Source: Cephalotrichum gorgonifer (taxonomy: Eukaryota; Ascomycota; Sordariomycetes; Microascales; Microascaceae). Taken from it: a stretch of 64,000 nt of DNA. The first letter of the stretch is position 1. Every line of letters starts with the position of its first letter. Positions 20,985-32,461 of the stretch are shown one piece after another. The stretch lies in NCBI GenBank assembly GCA_900312665.1, contig ONZQ02000013.1:434001-498000 (forward strand). Direction: 5' to 3'. The position numbers were made by a program, and so were the translations under genes. The notes under the pieces were generated by a model that was not told the DNA's origin, did no database searches, and saw nothing but the letters and a program-made list of their open reading frames with translations.

Positions 20985-21929
20985 CTTGCAGGTACGAGGG
21001 AGGACTGAGCTGAGACACACACACTGATGCTGGACTGGATTGGCGGGCTGAGAAGGTCCAATGGAGAGTCTTGGAAATGACGACAGAGGCAGTAGTAGTG
21101 GTATGAACTGGTCTCGATTAGAACAGGACCGGTTTGCCCAGCGCTTACAAAGTATTTAAATGAGGTTCCTGGTCGTATGGACACGCTTAGCTTGACCATG
21201 CATCAATAGCTTGTACGAGGATATAGTTGACCGATATCCACCGATGAGGAGGATGGTCTCCATGATCCACCAGGCTATGACCCAAAATGTATGAATCCCC
21301 GGCATCCAGGGTCCCTCTTGGCGCGCCCTAGTTACATCCGATATCTATTAGCGTCGCCGACTTCCGTGGCCAAACATCCCACCCTCCGGTAGTCGGCGTC
21401 GGTTGCCCCAAGGGGCAAATTTCCAGGGCAAAGCGGGTCTATCCTCACCTTCGACTGCTATTCTGTTTTGGGAGCACCGACCGAGACCCGATGTGGCACC
21501 CCGCCGCAACCGCACGATGCTACTAGACTAACCCTAGTTTGGCTAGGGTTTCCCCAATCACGCGGACTGTGATGTCGTGCTTCTAGGGGGGAAATCTCGT
21601 GCTTGGTTCCCGACTCCCGATAGATACCCCAGATAAGGAAATTAGTGGGATCGTGCAGCGATACCTGCTGCGCCCAAAGCAGAAGGGAGCTACTTGGCGA
21701 CGTTATTCCCCGGATGTCGAATGGCGACATGGTTGCCCGTCGCGCTTATAACCCGACGCGCGCCCTGTAGATCCTGTAGATAGACTCACTCGTCAACCTC
21801 GTTCCCATCGCCATCACCCTCACGAAGCAGCGCTATCACGGGCAGCATCTACAGACACAGTAGGGACCACTCTCAACCAGACAAGAGACAAAGACACGGC
21901 TTTCCTGCGCCATCGCGCCTCCTGTCACC
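20985..21929. promoter_or_regulatory. Divergent promoter region of sulfatase and sugar transporter genes
   Basis: A 945-bp spacer with both flanking genes transcribed outward. TATTTAAAT at about 21153-21161 could serve as a TATA element on the sulfatase side. Only short motif-free ORFs lie inside. Shared regulation is inferred from arrangement alone. Confidence 0.4.
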
Positions 21930-23900
21930 ATGGGCAAGAGACTAGGCACCTTCCGGGCCTTCTTCACGGTCGCCATTGCATGTGTCGGCTCGTTCATGTT
22001 CGCCTATGATACCGGTATTATCGGCGGTATCCTTGCTTTGGAAAGCTTCCAGACGGACTTCCGGTATACTGCGGCGCAGAAGGCGACTGTTGCATCTAAC
22101 TCGAACAGTTTGTTGCAAGCCGGAGGTACCGTCCCCCCCCCCTTCTTCCTCCCCCGCGCTCCCCACGTTTTTTTATCCTCGGGTACAAATAAGCTTTACT
22201 GACAAGGTCCTTCTCCACAGCCTTTTTCGCTTGTTTCTTCGCCTGGCCCTTCACTAGCAAATATGGCCGTCGATGGACCCTCGTACTCGCCGCCGTCATC
22301 TTCAACGTCGGTGCCGTCATCCAAACTATCAACACCCACCACATCGGCGGCTTCTACGCTGCCCGTGTAATCAGCGGCCTGGGCGTGGGCGTGGCTACGG
22401 TCGTCATGCCCATGTACGCAGCCGAGATGGCCCCCAAGGCCATCCGCGGCATGCTCGGGAGCATGATGCAGCTGTTCTTCACCTTGGGTGTCATGACCTC
22501 ATACTGGATCGACTATGGCGTCGCGGAGCATATGGGTCCCGTCTCAGCACAGTGGCAGATCCCCATTGGCCTTCAGCTGGTCCCCGGGTCCATCTTGGGT
22601 CTCGGCATGTTGTTCTCCCAGGAAAGCACTCGCTGGCTTGCGATGAAGGGTAGGCTTGACGAGGGGTTGGCTTCGTTGAGGTGGATTCGTGGGGGTGACT
22701 CGCCTGAGGTGGAGGAAGAGTGAGTTGCCCGCGATGGAATAACCGTCTTTCCCCCTTGACTTAGGCTTCGGACGAGCTTGGCTAACTTTTCTACCCATGC
22801 AGATGGGCGGAGATCCTACAGTGGATCGAGGAGGAGAAGCGGATGAAGGCTGGTGTTACCTGGAGGGAGCTCCTCCAGCCGCTTAACCGCCTACGCATTG
22901 GACTCATCATCAGTCTTCAGGCCGGTATGTTACCTAGTGAAGTTTGAGTAAGTTGTGGATATCTTGGCACTAACTACGTTGCCTTCTAGGTGTTCAATTG
23001 ACTGGTAACACCTCTCTCGCCTATTACGCACCCCAGATCTTCACCCTGGTCGGCGCAGGCAAGAACAGCTTCCTCTTCACCGGCTTCTTCGGGTTCGTCA
23101 AGGTCGTGGCGTGCAGCTTCTTCCTCCTTGTCCTCGTGGAGCGCATCGGCCGCCGCGGCGCCCTCCTTCTCGGTGCCACCCTCATGGGAACTTACATGCT
23201 CATCGTCGCCATCCTGGGCGCCAAGTTCCCCACTACTCCCACATCTGGCCTCAGCCCGCCAGCTATTGCGTCCCTGACCATGATTTATCTCGAAGCCATG
23301 GCTTACAACATCTCCTGGGGTGCCGTATCTTGGGTAAGACCCGAATCCAGCCACCTCCCTCCCCTCCTACGGAAGCCGCGGAAGGCAGCGCAATAATGGG
23401 AATGCACACTGACAAATATCTCCCCCGTGGTACAGATCTACATCGGTGAGATGTTCCCCAACAGGATCCGCGAGTCTGGTGTCGCCATCGGAATGGCTAC
23501 TCAGTGGCTGTTCAACTTTGCCTTCTCCTTCATTACCCCCCACGCGGTTCAGAACTTGGGCTGGAAGACTTTCCTCATGTTCGCCATCTTCAACTTCTCG
23601 CTCGTGGCCTATGTCTACATTTTCATCCTGGAGACCAAGGGCAGGTCGCTGGAGGAGATGGAGTCTCGTAAGTTGCCCCTTCCCCTTCCTTACCCCAGGG
23701 CGGCCGTCTTCCCACGTGATTCTCAAGGGCGTCATAGGAAGGAAACATGTCGCTAACTTAATAATGCAGTCTTCGCCGAGAAGTTCAAGAGGTGGCTGCC
23801 AGCTGTCGAGTCTTCGGATACGGAGGCATTCACGGACGACAAGGCCCCCGAGGCGCGGAGCACCGAGGGCCAGAGCGTGGACAACAAGAAGGGCGAGTAG
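21930..23900 (+). CDS. MFS sugar porter (hexose/monosaccharide transporter family)
   Basis: Six exons (21930-22125, 22221-22719, 22803-22924, 22990-23333, 23436-23667, 23770-23900) give 507 residues; all junctions keep frame. Family marks are the first helix FMFAYDTGIIGGILAL with DTG, KYGRRWTL in loop 2-3, RVISGLGVGVATVVMPMYAAE, ESTRWLAMKGR before the central loop, LTGNTSLAYYAPQIF in helix 7, VERIGRRG in loop 8-9 and ETKGRSLEEM after helix 12. Twelve helices are expected, in the plasma membrane, importing monosaccharide with protons. The central-loop exon is acidic and charged as usual. Intron 1 has a C10 homopolymer at its 5' end. The substrate cannot be read from sequence; its divergent neighbour is a sulfatase. 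Confidence 0.93.
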
Positions 23901-24466
23901 GTGGGTGGCGGACTTGTATCTGTCCAGTGGGCGGGCAGGAAATCGGACTTTCTGGAGCTCCGCAGTTGTGGGAACACCTTCTCGTACGATTTACCGCATG
24001 CCCACTGACTGGAACTGATTGAGCCCTGGCGGCTCTTCCTTACCCGAGGACCGAGGTAGGGTAAATCATTTTTGAACTAGCACTATACTATGTCCCTTAA
24101 TTATTATTCTCTATACTATTCAAGAAAGCACTATATCAACATGCCAGGTAAACGTGCTTACTACCAAGGCATGATCGGGTTCTCATGTAACTACACCACC
24201 CAGATGTCATGGTGACCCATAACCAAGTAGCCAGCGAAGTTTATAAACTCGTGTTTTATCCCAGTTCTTCTACAGACCTCACTGGATCTCCCCGAAATAC
24301 CCAGACACTGCGCCGTTTAACAAGATATCCAATACTGTGAACAAAACAAGAGGCGGGTGCCGTTAGTCCCCGTCGGACTTCCCGCCGGCCAAGCAGAAAA
24401 AGCATGATCAGGACCCCAAATACGATATCCCAGTTCAATAAAATTCCCATGTCAGCGGAGCGGAGA
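23901..24466. other. Convergent 3' spacer
   Basis: 565 bp between the 3' ends of the sugar transporter and methyltransferase genes. Nothing recognisable beyond AT-rich 3' flank. Confidence 0.6.
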
Positions 24467-25928
24467 CTATTTACTTGGTTTCTGTCCAAAGCAGATATAT
24501 CTGGGGGGCGCAAACTCTGTTAGCGATGACGGCCGAAGTGATTTCGTCCTGGGGGTATACGTACACATATTGGTAGGCGTGTATCGAACGGTCACGCAGC
24601 TCTTTCCGTAAATGCGCGATTAGAACGTGAACTTCTTCCGGCCTCCACTATTTTCAAGGGGCTGTCAGCATGTAACACAAGGACGAGATTATGTAGTAAA
24701 GCACCGCGGGTGAAGGGGGAGAAAGCTACTCACGCCAAGGTAGTGTGTAAATAGATGCATAGCCCACCCCTCCAACCCCTCCTCCCATCCGAGACGGTTA
24801 TACGCCCCGATCCTCTTCATCTCCGGATCCTTCGCCCACGTCCCGATGGGCCAGGGGAACATGTGGCGCTCAACATTGACGAAGCCGGCATTGCGCATGA
24901 AGCCCTCCATATCCTCGGCTATGCTGAAGCTCTTGCCGAATTTCACTCCCGCCTCGAGGGCCAGCGGCCCCCAGCGGTCTAGGTGCGTGCCCTCCAGGCT
25001 CTTATCGTCCGCGACGGCCACGACGCTAATCTCCGCATGCTGGAACCACGCCCCCGGCTTGAGATGCTCGAGGACCTGGGCGTAGAGGGCCGGATAGTCG
25101 GCGACGCACCCGTAGATGCAGCGCGCGTGGATGAAGTCGAAGGAGGCGGGCGGGTGGAAGGTCCAGGGGAGGCACATGTCGTCGACCTCGAACTGGAGAT
25201 TGGGGGGGACCATGGAGGGCTGGATGGGGGAGAGGTCGGTGGCGATGACGGCGGCGGAGGGGAACTCATCCGCGAAGTCCATGGCCCAGATGCCCGTCCC
25301 CGTTCCGAGGTCCAGGACCTTTTGGGGATCGGGCCCTATGGGGGCGAGGAAAAGCTTGCCACCGAGGGTCTGGGTGAAGAGGTGATGGTAGAGGTCGAGG
25401 TTGTCTTGCGCGACCTCGTCGTTGGGGCCCCTTCACAACATGTCATTAGGCTGGCGTGGTCTTGCAGGGGAACATGGATGATCGTTGCCAAGTTTCCAGG
25501 ATTAAAACATACCAGTAGGCACCCTGTTGGTAGCTGTGATATCTCCTCCCATTCTCGTAGACGAAGTTAGTGATGTGGGAGTAGAGCGACTGGGTGGACA
25601 AGCTGTCGTCGCCCACGCCGTCGTCGCCAAAGGCCGAGTCCGTCTCGGCGGTCTCAGAATCGACCTGGATGAGCGCCGCTGGCTCTCCGGTTCGATCTCC
25701 ACTCTGCGCTTCGCTTGACTCGCCGCTCTGTTCCTCGCTTTGCCCTCTTCTTTTCCCTCCATGGTGCTCTGGACTTCGCTCCTTACTTTGCTCTCCCCCC
25801 GTCTCTTCACTTTGCTTTCGACTTTGCTTTTCACTTCGTTCTCCACTTCGCCCTTCGACATGCTCGGCATGCTCTCCGACTCGCTCTCCACCGTGCTCCC
25901 CACTTGGCTTTTCAACTGGATCTGCCAT
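24467..25928 (-). CDS. LaeA-like SAM-dependent methyltransferase with charged N-terminal extension
   Basis: Exons 25513-25928, 24734-25430, 24565-24647 and 24467-24500 (introns 82, 86 and 64 bp) give 409 residues. The class I methyltransferase core begins VLDLGTGTGIWAMDFA (motif I), then ATDLSPIQP and FDFIHARCIYGCVADY. Splicing the two last introns restores the LaeA-type tail HYLGWRPEEV...IHAYQYVYICFGQKP. Without it the frame ends in unrelated residues. The first ~95 residues are a low-complexity Glu/Ser/Gly/Lys/Arg tract with repeating GE, SE and RS pairs; such a disordered head is not part of the conserved fold. LaeA-family proteins are nuclear or cytosolic and many act on secondary metabolism or development, but numerous paralogues have unknown roles. 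It is divergent from the P450 gene over 889 bp. Confidence 0.88.
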
Positions 25929-26817
25929 TGGACCCCTGTTTTTGTGTGCGTGTTCGTTGGGTGGTGTGTGGGGGAAGGATCTGATAAAGGATTAGGTTTG
26001 CGATATTATGCTTATGCCTTCCTTAGTTACCGGCTAATAGGGTCGCGATCGTATGCGGGTCAGGTGCTGAAAAGGGCGATTGAGCGGCAGTCAGGCCCAC
26101 ATCACTCCCTTGTCCCAAGCGGCAAGTACTCGCACTAATAATGCTTGTTTCCTTTGTGGGGGGGCGCATGGGGAACTAATGCTCGTGGCCAGATGCGGGA
26201 TATTGCAGAAAGGAAGAATGTTTTCTGTGGTATATTGGTTCCCTTGCTTTTTTTTCTTCTGCCACGTGTGCCACTTTTTTCTTGCGGGAAAGAGGAAAAG
26301 GAGACGGGGACAGACAGGAGGACAAATAGAACAAGGACTGGAAAGAGATAACTAATATTAAGCCACCCGCACATGCATGCTCGAGCACGGAGTACGTACA
26401 TTATTCATAAGATGACCAATTGCCAGAGGGACACCCCGTACCATACCCATCCAAGTACCATCCAGTAGCGTCGAACGAAGATGATTGGGTAGACAGGGGT
26501 GTACATGTATGTACTGCTCTGCGAGCACTCGGACTTGGTGGGTGGATGGAGCACTCCGAGTACTTGGAGTGGGGTGGCCATGGGACACTAGTGGCCGGAG
26601 GTCGTTCCCCGGTGGCATGGAAGGTGACATTGACGGAGTAGAGTTGCGACTATTACAAGGCACAGCACCAACGAGATGGGGACAGCGACCGCGCGCGCGG
26701 GCCGCCCAGACCCTTTATCTTCCTCCATGATCCCCCCCAATTCTTCTCCTCTTCCCGGATCGCCCGGCCTTTCTCCTATTTCCCTCACCCGACCTTCAAC
26801 ACCCCGAGGTGAGACAA
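25929..26817. promoter_or_regulatory. Divergent spacer between LaeA-like methyltransferase and P450
   Basis: An 889-bp head-to-head spacer. The plus-strand ORFs at 25502-25995 are antisense shadows of the methyltransferase N-terminus. Other ORFs (26135-26401, 26358-26788) show no motif. No repeats or RNA genes were found. Confidence 0.45.
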
Positions 26818-28840
26818 ATGGCCATCAGCTCGTGCTCAGTTGCCGCCTACGGGCTGGCGGCCTACGCCACGTACCTCGGATCGCTGGCCGTCTACCGCCT
26901 CTACTTTAGTCCGCTGGCCAAGTTCCCCGGCCCGAAGCTCGCAGCGCTGTCCAACTGGTACGAGTTTTACTACGACGTGATCCGGGAGGGCGATTTCACC
27001 TGGCAGATCAAGAAGTTACACGAGAAATACGGTAAGATAAGCGAATGATGAGCTGGAAAGCTGGTTGAGGAAAATCTTCGAATCCCCGGCAGGCAATTCC
27101 AGACAGGTGACCAAACGCCATGATTTAATTGGACCACAGCCTATCCGTGTCCCCCTATTATTTTCTTTGGCGTTTTCACTCTCCCCCCCTTACCTCCTTG
27201 CCGTCCCCCGCGCCCGCCCCCACGCGGGAAGAGCACGACATCTGAAACACCCCCACACCACATACAAACACACACACACCCTTGCAGCCTCCCGCTCCGC
27301 TTCCCATCCGTTCGGTCGCACCATCTCACCACGATCCGGTTGGGTGTAATTCCCGTCAGCGAGACAAAGAGGAGGAAGAATGCAATTTAACTTATTCGGA
27401 ATCGCAAACATATAGGCCCCATAGTCCGCATCACTCCGACTGAGCTACACATTGACGACCCGGAGTACTACCACGAGCTCTACGCCCGCGGCTCCGGCCG
27501 CCGGGACAAGTACCATTACTTTTCGGGCCGTTTCGGTTACGCCAGCGATACCTTCTCCACCGTCGGCCACGACCTACATCGGAACCGGCGCAAGGCCATC
27601 AGCCCCTTCTTCTCCATCGCCAAGATTGCCGACTTCCAGCCCGTAATCCGCGCAAAGGTCGACAAGCTATGCGACAAGCTAGATGGGTACGCCAGCAACG
27701 AGGGGTCTGTGGTGCCGCTGAGCAGTGCGTGGATGGCTCTCACCACGGACATTATTTCCGAGTATTCCTTTGCAAAGTCGTACGACCAGCTGAGTAGTCC
27801 GGATTTCGAGGAGACCCTGCATGAAGCCCTGGTAGCCATCTACGTGACGGGGCATTTCGCCCTGCATTTCTCCGTCGTCTTCCCGATCCTTGATATCTTG
27901 CCTGAGTGGCTCGTGAAGCGGGCCAAGCCGGAAATCATGCCTGTCGCTGGGCTTCGAAAGGTAATCCCGTGCACTTCATGCTGCAAATTTTCATCTTACG
28001 TTGTGTGTGCCAATATTAAACTGACGTCTCCGCTGCAGGACCTTGCCGCCAAGGTTAATGAGATCCGCGCTGGTATCAATGGAGAGCACAAGTCCACCTC
28101 TCACCCAACCATCTTCCACGAGCTCCTCAACAACACCGAGCTCCCCGAGGAAGAAAAGTCCAATGCCCGCCTAGGCGACGAGGCGCAGCTCATCATCGCC
28201 GCGGGATTGATCACCACGTCGCGGGCCCTCAGCGTCGCGAGCTACCACCTGGCGGCAAACCCTGCCATCGCCCTTCGACTTCGGGAGGAGCTCCGCGAGG
28301 TTGAGCAGCCGTACGACTGGAGGAAACTGGAGAGCTTGCCCTATCTGAATGGTGTTATCCGCGAGTCTATGCGGCTGGCTCACGGCATTGTGACGAGGGA
28401 TCCGCGCCTGGCCCCCGATGACGAGTTGCACTATGGCGAGTGGACCATTCCGCGCAACACGCCCGTGAGCATGACCACGTACGACATCCTTATGAATGAA
28501 GACATCTTCCCCAACCCGAACGAGTTTGTTCCCGAGAGGTGGATTGGAAAGCCTGAGATGGAAAAGTACTTTGTGCCGTTTGGGAAGGGCACGAGGCAGT
28601 GCATAGGCATCAAGTAAGATATCCTCCTATATTCTTCCCAGCTAACGACTATGAACTAATGGAAGGAACAGTCTTGCTCAGGCGGAGCTGTACGTCACAG
28701 TAGCCACCATATTCACCCGCTATCAGTTCGAACCATATGAGACGGATAGGACAGACGTGGATATGGCACATGCCTACCTCGTGCCGTATTCAAAGTGGGA
28801 ATCCAAGGGCGTTAGGGCCACGGTGAAGCGGATCATCTAG
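26818..28840 (+). CDS. Cytochrome P450 monooxygenase (microsomal)
   Basis: Exons 26818-27031, 27416-27960, 28039-28613 and 28672-28840 encode 500 residues. A membrane anchor (AAYGLAAYATYLGSLAVY) is followed by the hinge FPGPKLAAL. The I-helix is LIIAAGLITTSRAL (about 301-316), ExxR is E362-R365, PERW lies at about 417-420 and the haem loop FGKGTRQCIG places the axial cysteine at C441. Intron 1 is 384 bp, far longer than others here, and contains CA-rich simple sequence; the GT/AG ends and the restored KYG-PIVRITP junction still support it. The start ATG 26818 follows a C/T-rich leader. It should be an ER-anchored oxygenase using a CPR partner. The FSPLAKFPGPK head resembles secondary-metabolism P450s, but no terpene or polyketide synthase lies nearby. 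Confidence 0.93.
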
Positions 28841-28976
28841 AATCGATGGCGGGCTGGATGTCCCTCTAGCCACGCGTTGTCGCTTGTTCGGTAGCGCTTT
28901 GTAGGAAGATTGTCATGTCCCTTAATTATTAGCATCAATGCGCAGCAATACCATTTTTCTATCATATTTCATGCCT

Positions 28977-30978
28977 CTACCAAAGCACCATCTCCTCCCC
29001 TAGAGGGATGCCCTCCTCATTTACTGGGAGATCAGCGATTCCCTCGCCGTCCATAAACCCGTGGCAGTACGCCTCGCTATTAAAAGTTAGTTAAGTTGAA
29101 GTTTTGACCGGGAGGAATAAATTGATACTCACCCGATGAACGTATACCCTCCTTCGCTGCCCTCCCGAGGCCTCAGGATACAAGGGTGGGACATGCCAAC
29201 CAGCACAGCGGTAAGGTCTCCCTCCTTCATGTTATGATTGCCCAAGCCCAGGTATCCCGTATCAGTCACGTAGACCCTCCTCTCACAAAACGCCTCCAAG
29301 AACTTCATCAGCCACGCATTCGCGAACCCAAGCATCATGATGGGCCTTGCAGCCGCGAGCCTCGCCGCGCACTCCTCTGGAGTCGTCTGAGGCATCATAC
29401 ATGCATCCACCCAGTCCAGAAACGCCTCAGCGTACTGCTCCTTTGAAGTTCCCTTGTCCAGAACTCCCTGTGGTATGACGCCACCTATGACGGTCATGGC
29501 ATAAACAATACCAAGGTCCTCTCCTGTCGGGTGCGTCTTCAACCTCTCCAGCACCTCCGCCTTGATCTTCCGCAGGTTGCCGTCGGGAAACACCTGCGAG
29601 ACGTGGTGGAACTCGGACACCCAGGTCGCTTTCCCGATGATTTTTCCTTCCACCCCGAGAGATATCGGGCTCTCTGTGGCAATATGACGATACTTTCCGT
29701 TCGGCCGGTCTTTGATGGATATATTTGGGAGAGGGTGTCCGACACCCCAGTCGCATCCGTAGCCCACACCCACCCTCCAATCTGGCACCCACGACGGCCA
29801 ATCCTCGTCATTTGACTTGTGCCGCGCGCCCATTATGTTGTTTAGATTCTGACCGTCGAGCGGATCTACCAAGTTGATCATCGCCTTCACCGTCGCGGCG
29901 TACACCTCCTTCACGGTCTTCGAGTAGTCGACCAGCCCGGTTATGAACTCCTCGTTCTGCCACTGGTCGCTGACTCCCAAGAGGGCAAAGACCTTATCCC
30001 TTGGATCCGTCGCACTGCGAGACCGGAACTGCTCCAGCAAAGTGGGGAGGGACCACTTGTACGTCGGCGGCCGCTTCTGGCCCCAGAGCTCCTGCATGAA
30101 CTCCGTGCCGATCCGAAGCCTCCAGCCGACCAACATGGAGGATGTCAGCCCCATCCCGTCGATTTCCTTCCTGTGGACCTCCCTCTGCTTATTGGCTTTA
30201 TAGCACACCCACGGCGCGGCGTTCTTCACGAGCTCCCACTCGATCGCGTGCGGGCCGCAGACGACGAGGGCTTCACGCGCGGGCAGGACCTCCTGCACGA
30301 TCCATACGCGCTGGTACCATGGCCGGTTGTAAAACTCCACCAGCGCTTCCCACTCATCCTCATTCGCAAAGGACACGCCGAGCCGCTCCGACTCCTCCAA
30401 TGTCGTCTCTTCCGGCGTGCGGAGCAGGTCAAGTCCACCCGAGCTCTCCTGTCGGAATCCATTGCCCGCTATGCGCTGGGCTACCTTCCCCACGCGGGTG
30501 ATCAGGTCGATCGCGAGTGGTGTCGAGGGGATCGATGGACCAAGCCATGCGATGACAGTCTTTGCCTCTGGCGATATTGTCAGTCGGCCGTCCAAACACT
30601 AGAGGGCGGAGGGCGATACGTACTTTCATAAATGGTATTCATCATGGACACTTGAACCGCGCGGTCCTCGTTATCGTTCTGGTTGATGCATATCTGGTCG
30701 ATCCAGAACCACTTGTGCTCGGTATGCTTGGTGATTTCGCTTATCGCGTCCTGGAGCGACCGTGTGACTCGTAGAAGCTTCCCGTTACATTCGATGTCCG
30801 AGGAGTCGGCCGGGTCACCCCATACATATGAGAGGGCTGTGTAGTCAATGGGGTCTTCGGCATCAAAAACGACGCTCTGGATAGTGGCACGGATGGTCTT
30901 CTCGGGAGACACCGAGAGGCTAACTAGCCTGATCTGGCCAGCTTCAAGCACCTCATATTTGTAGGTGTTCCCGCTCAT
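28977..30978 (-). CDS. HET (heterokaryon incompatibility) domain protein
   Basis: Exons 30624-30978, 29133-30567 and 28977-29076 encode 629 residues; introns are both 56 bp. The HET domain fills the N-terminus with its three blocks: YTALSYVWGD (46-55), WFWIDQICINQND with RAVQV (90-110), and, after splicing, AKTVIAWLG plus RPWYQRVWIVQEVLPA. RDKVFALLGVS and VDYSKTVKEVY mark the usual downstream helical region. The C-terminal block (GDLTAVLVG, CILRPREGSEGGYTFIGEAYCHGFMDGE) is also typical and is completed only by the last exon. HET proteins mediate non-self recognition and regulated cell death in filamentous ascomycetes; this one carries no NACHT/STAND or WD40 extension. Convergent with the P450 gene. 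Confidence 0.95.
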
Positions 30979-31694
30979 AGTTGAAGTGAATAATGTGGGG
31001 GCTTAAAGTTTGCGGCACGACTTCAACCTAAAGAGGACAACAAAGGGAGCTTTGGATGTGGGTGCACTTTATAGATGCGTATATCGCGCGGCTCGAGGGT
31101 TATTCAAAGGCGGGGGCTGTGCGAGAAGGGGCTGTACAACTAACTGCATTTGGGACGAAAAGGCGAGTTGTGGTGTAGGGCTGACGCGCTTACCGTCTTG
31201 AGTGCTTGTCCGTCGTCGAAATAGTGCTTGGCCGTGCCGTGCCCTGCAGCCATCCAATATTACGACGGTGCGAGGCCGAATACAGCTAGCTCAGATGACC
31301 TGCATATGGTTTGTTGCTTGGTGCCTTATAAGGGACAGGTTGGAATCATCCCAGCGGGGCTGAGTCGACTGAGACGTGGCCCAGCGAGAATTTTTGAGTT
31401 CTCAACGAGGGCCCCTTCCCTTTCTATGAGTTTCCGGGTTTGATTTTGTGAGCTATCATGTAAGTACTGCGGGAGTATGGGTCCATACTATATTTCAACC
31501 TGTAAATGCATCAGGGTAATCACTTATTCTTCTAGGCATTCCTTGTAAACCTAAGAAATGTTGAGGGAAGAATGTTAAATTAACACCTATGATGTTGGTT
31601 GAACAAGACCGATACTGCATTGGGTCCAATTTCTCCTGTGTTGCTATTCTGCCTGAGTATCTACATGAAGAACAGAAACTTGAAAAACCGCCAT
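30979..31694. other. Intergenic region between HET and xylanase genes
   Basis: 716 bp with HET promoter and xylanase 3' flank. No supported gene or repeat. Confidence 0.6.
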
Positions 31695-32461
31695 TTATTC
31701 CAAAGTGATCTGAGCGGAGCCGGCACTGCCAGGTCCACCGGTGGCAGTGTATCCCTCCACGGCCATGACCACATAATCGTGGTTCCCCAGCCTCATGCCT
31801 TGCTTAGCCCATTCATCGAAGTGGGTCGAAAGAGTAATGGTCCCGCCAACGCGCTTCTCCGTGCGGACAGACCAGTACTGCTGGAAGGTCCTTGTGCCCT
31901 CGATCGAGGGTTTGTTCACACGCGTGCTCTGGAAGATCTCAAACGATCCCTCGTCGGTGGTAAAGTTGCCCTTGGACGTCCAGGGTTCGTTGGGCGCGAG
32001 CTCGGCGTATGAGTCGAGGATATAGTACTCGATCAGGGGGTTCCTCGTCCAGCCGTACGCAGCGAGGTACCCGGGGCCAGTGGCCTCGTACCTCCCGCTA
32101 TACTTGATTGTTCTATCATGACGAAGTTGTCATGTCAGTTAGTCATCGTGGTGCAATATTCTAAGATTCATGAAGATACAACATACCTCGCACCGCCACC
32201 ACTCCACCCCTTTCCACACACGAAGCCACCTTGACTATCCCAGTCTGCTGTGAACGAACCTCCAGCGCCGTTGCCACAACGGATGTTGCTGCCGCCTTCG
32301 GACCAGTTTTGGAAGTAGTAGCCCTGACGGGCTTCGTGCTTGTGTCCGACCTCAGAGTCCGCATCGCGCAATCGAAGATACTCTTCCCGGAGGAGATCTC
32401 CAGGTGCGGCCATCACGCCCGCCGCCAGAGAGATGGCTGCAAGGAGCGAGGTTCGGACCAT
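31695..32461 (-). CDS. Endo-1,4-beta-xylanase, glycoside hydrolase family 11
   Basis: Exons 32187-32461 and 31695-32112 (intron 74 bp) encode 230 residues, the standard size of a single-domain GH11 enzyme. The signal peptide MVRTSLLAAISLAAGVMA is followed by a short propeptide before QGYYFQNW. Splicing forms ARTIKYSGRY, a conserved strand. The catalytic nucleophile is E120 in RNPLIEYYI and the acid/base E211 in AVEGYTATGG; PSIEGTRTFQQYWSVR forms the thumb and following strand. No carbohydrate-binding module is attached. The protein is secreted and hydrolyses internal xylan bonds in plant cell wall, consistent with a plant-associated or saprotrophic lifestyle. Confidence 0.97.

Noticed and set aside
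23446..24018. 190-codon plus-strand frame over the last sugar-transporter exons
   Set aside because: Out-of-frame shadow rich in Ser and Arg; the correct frame gives transporter motifs.
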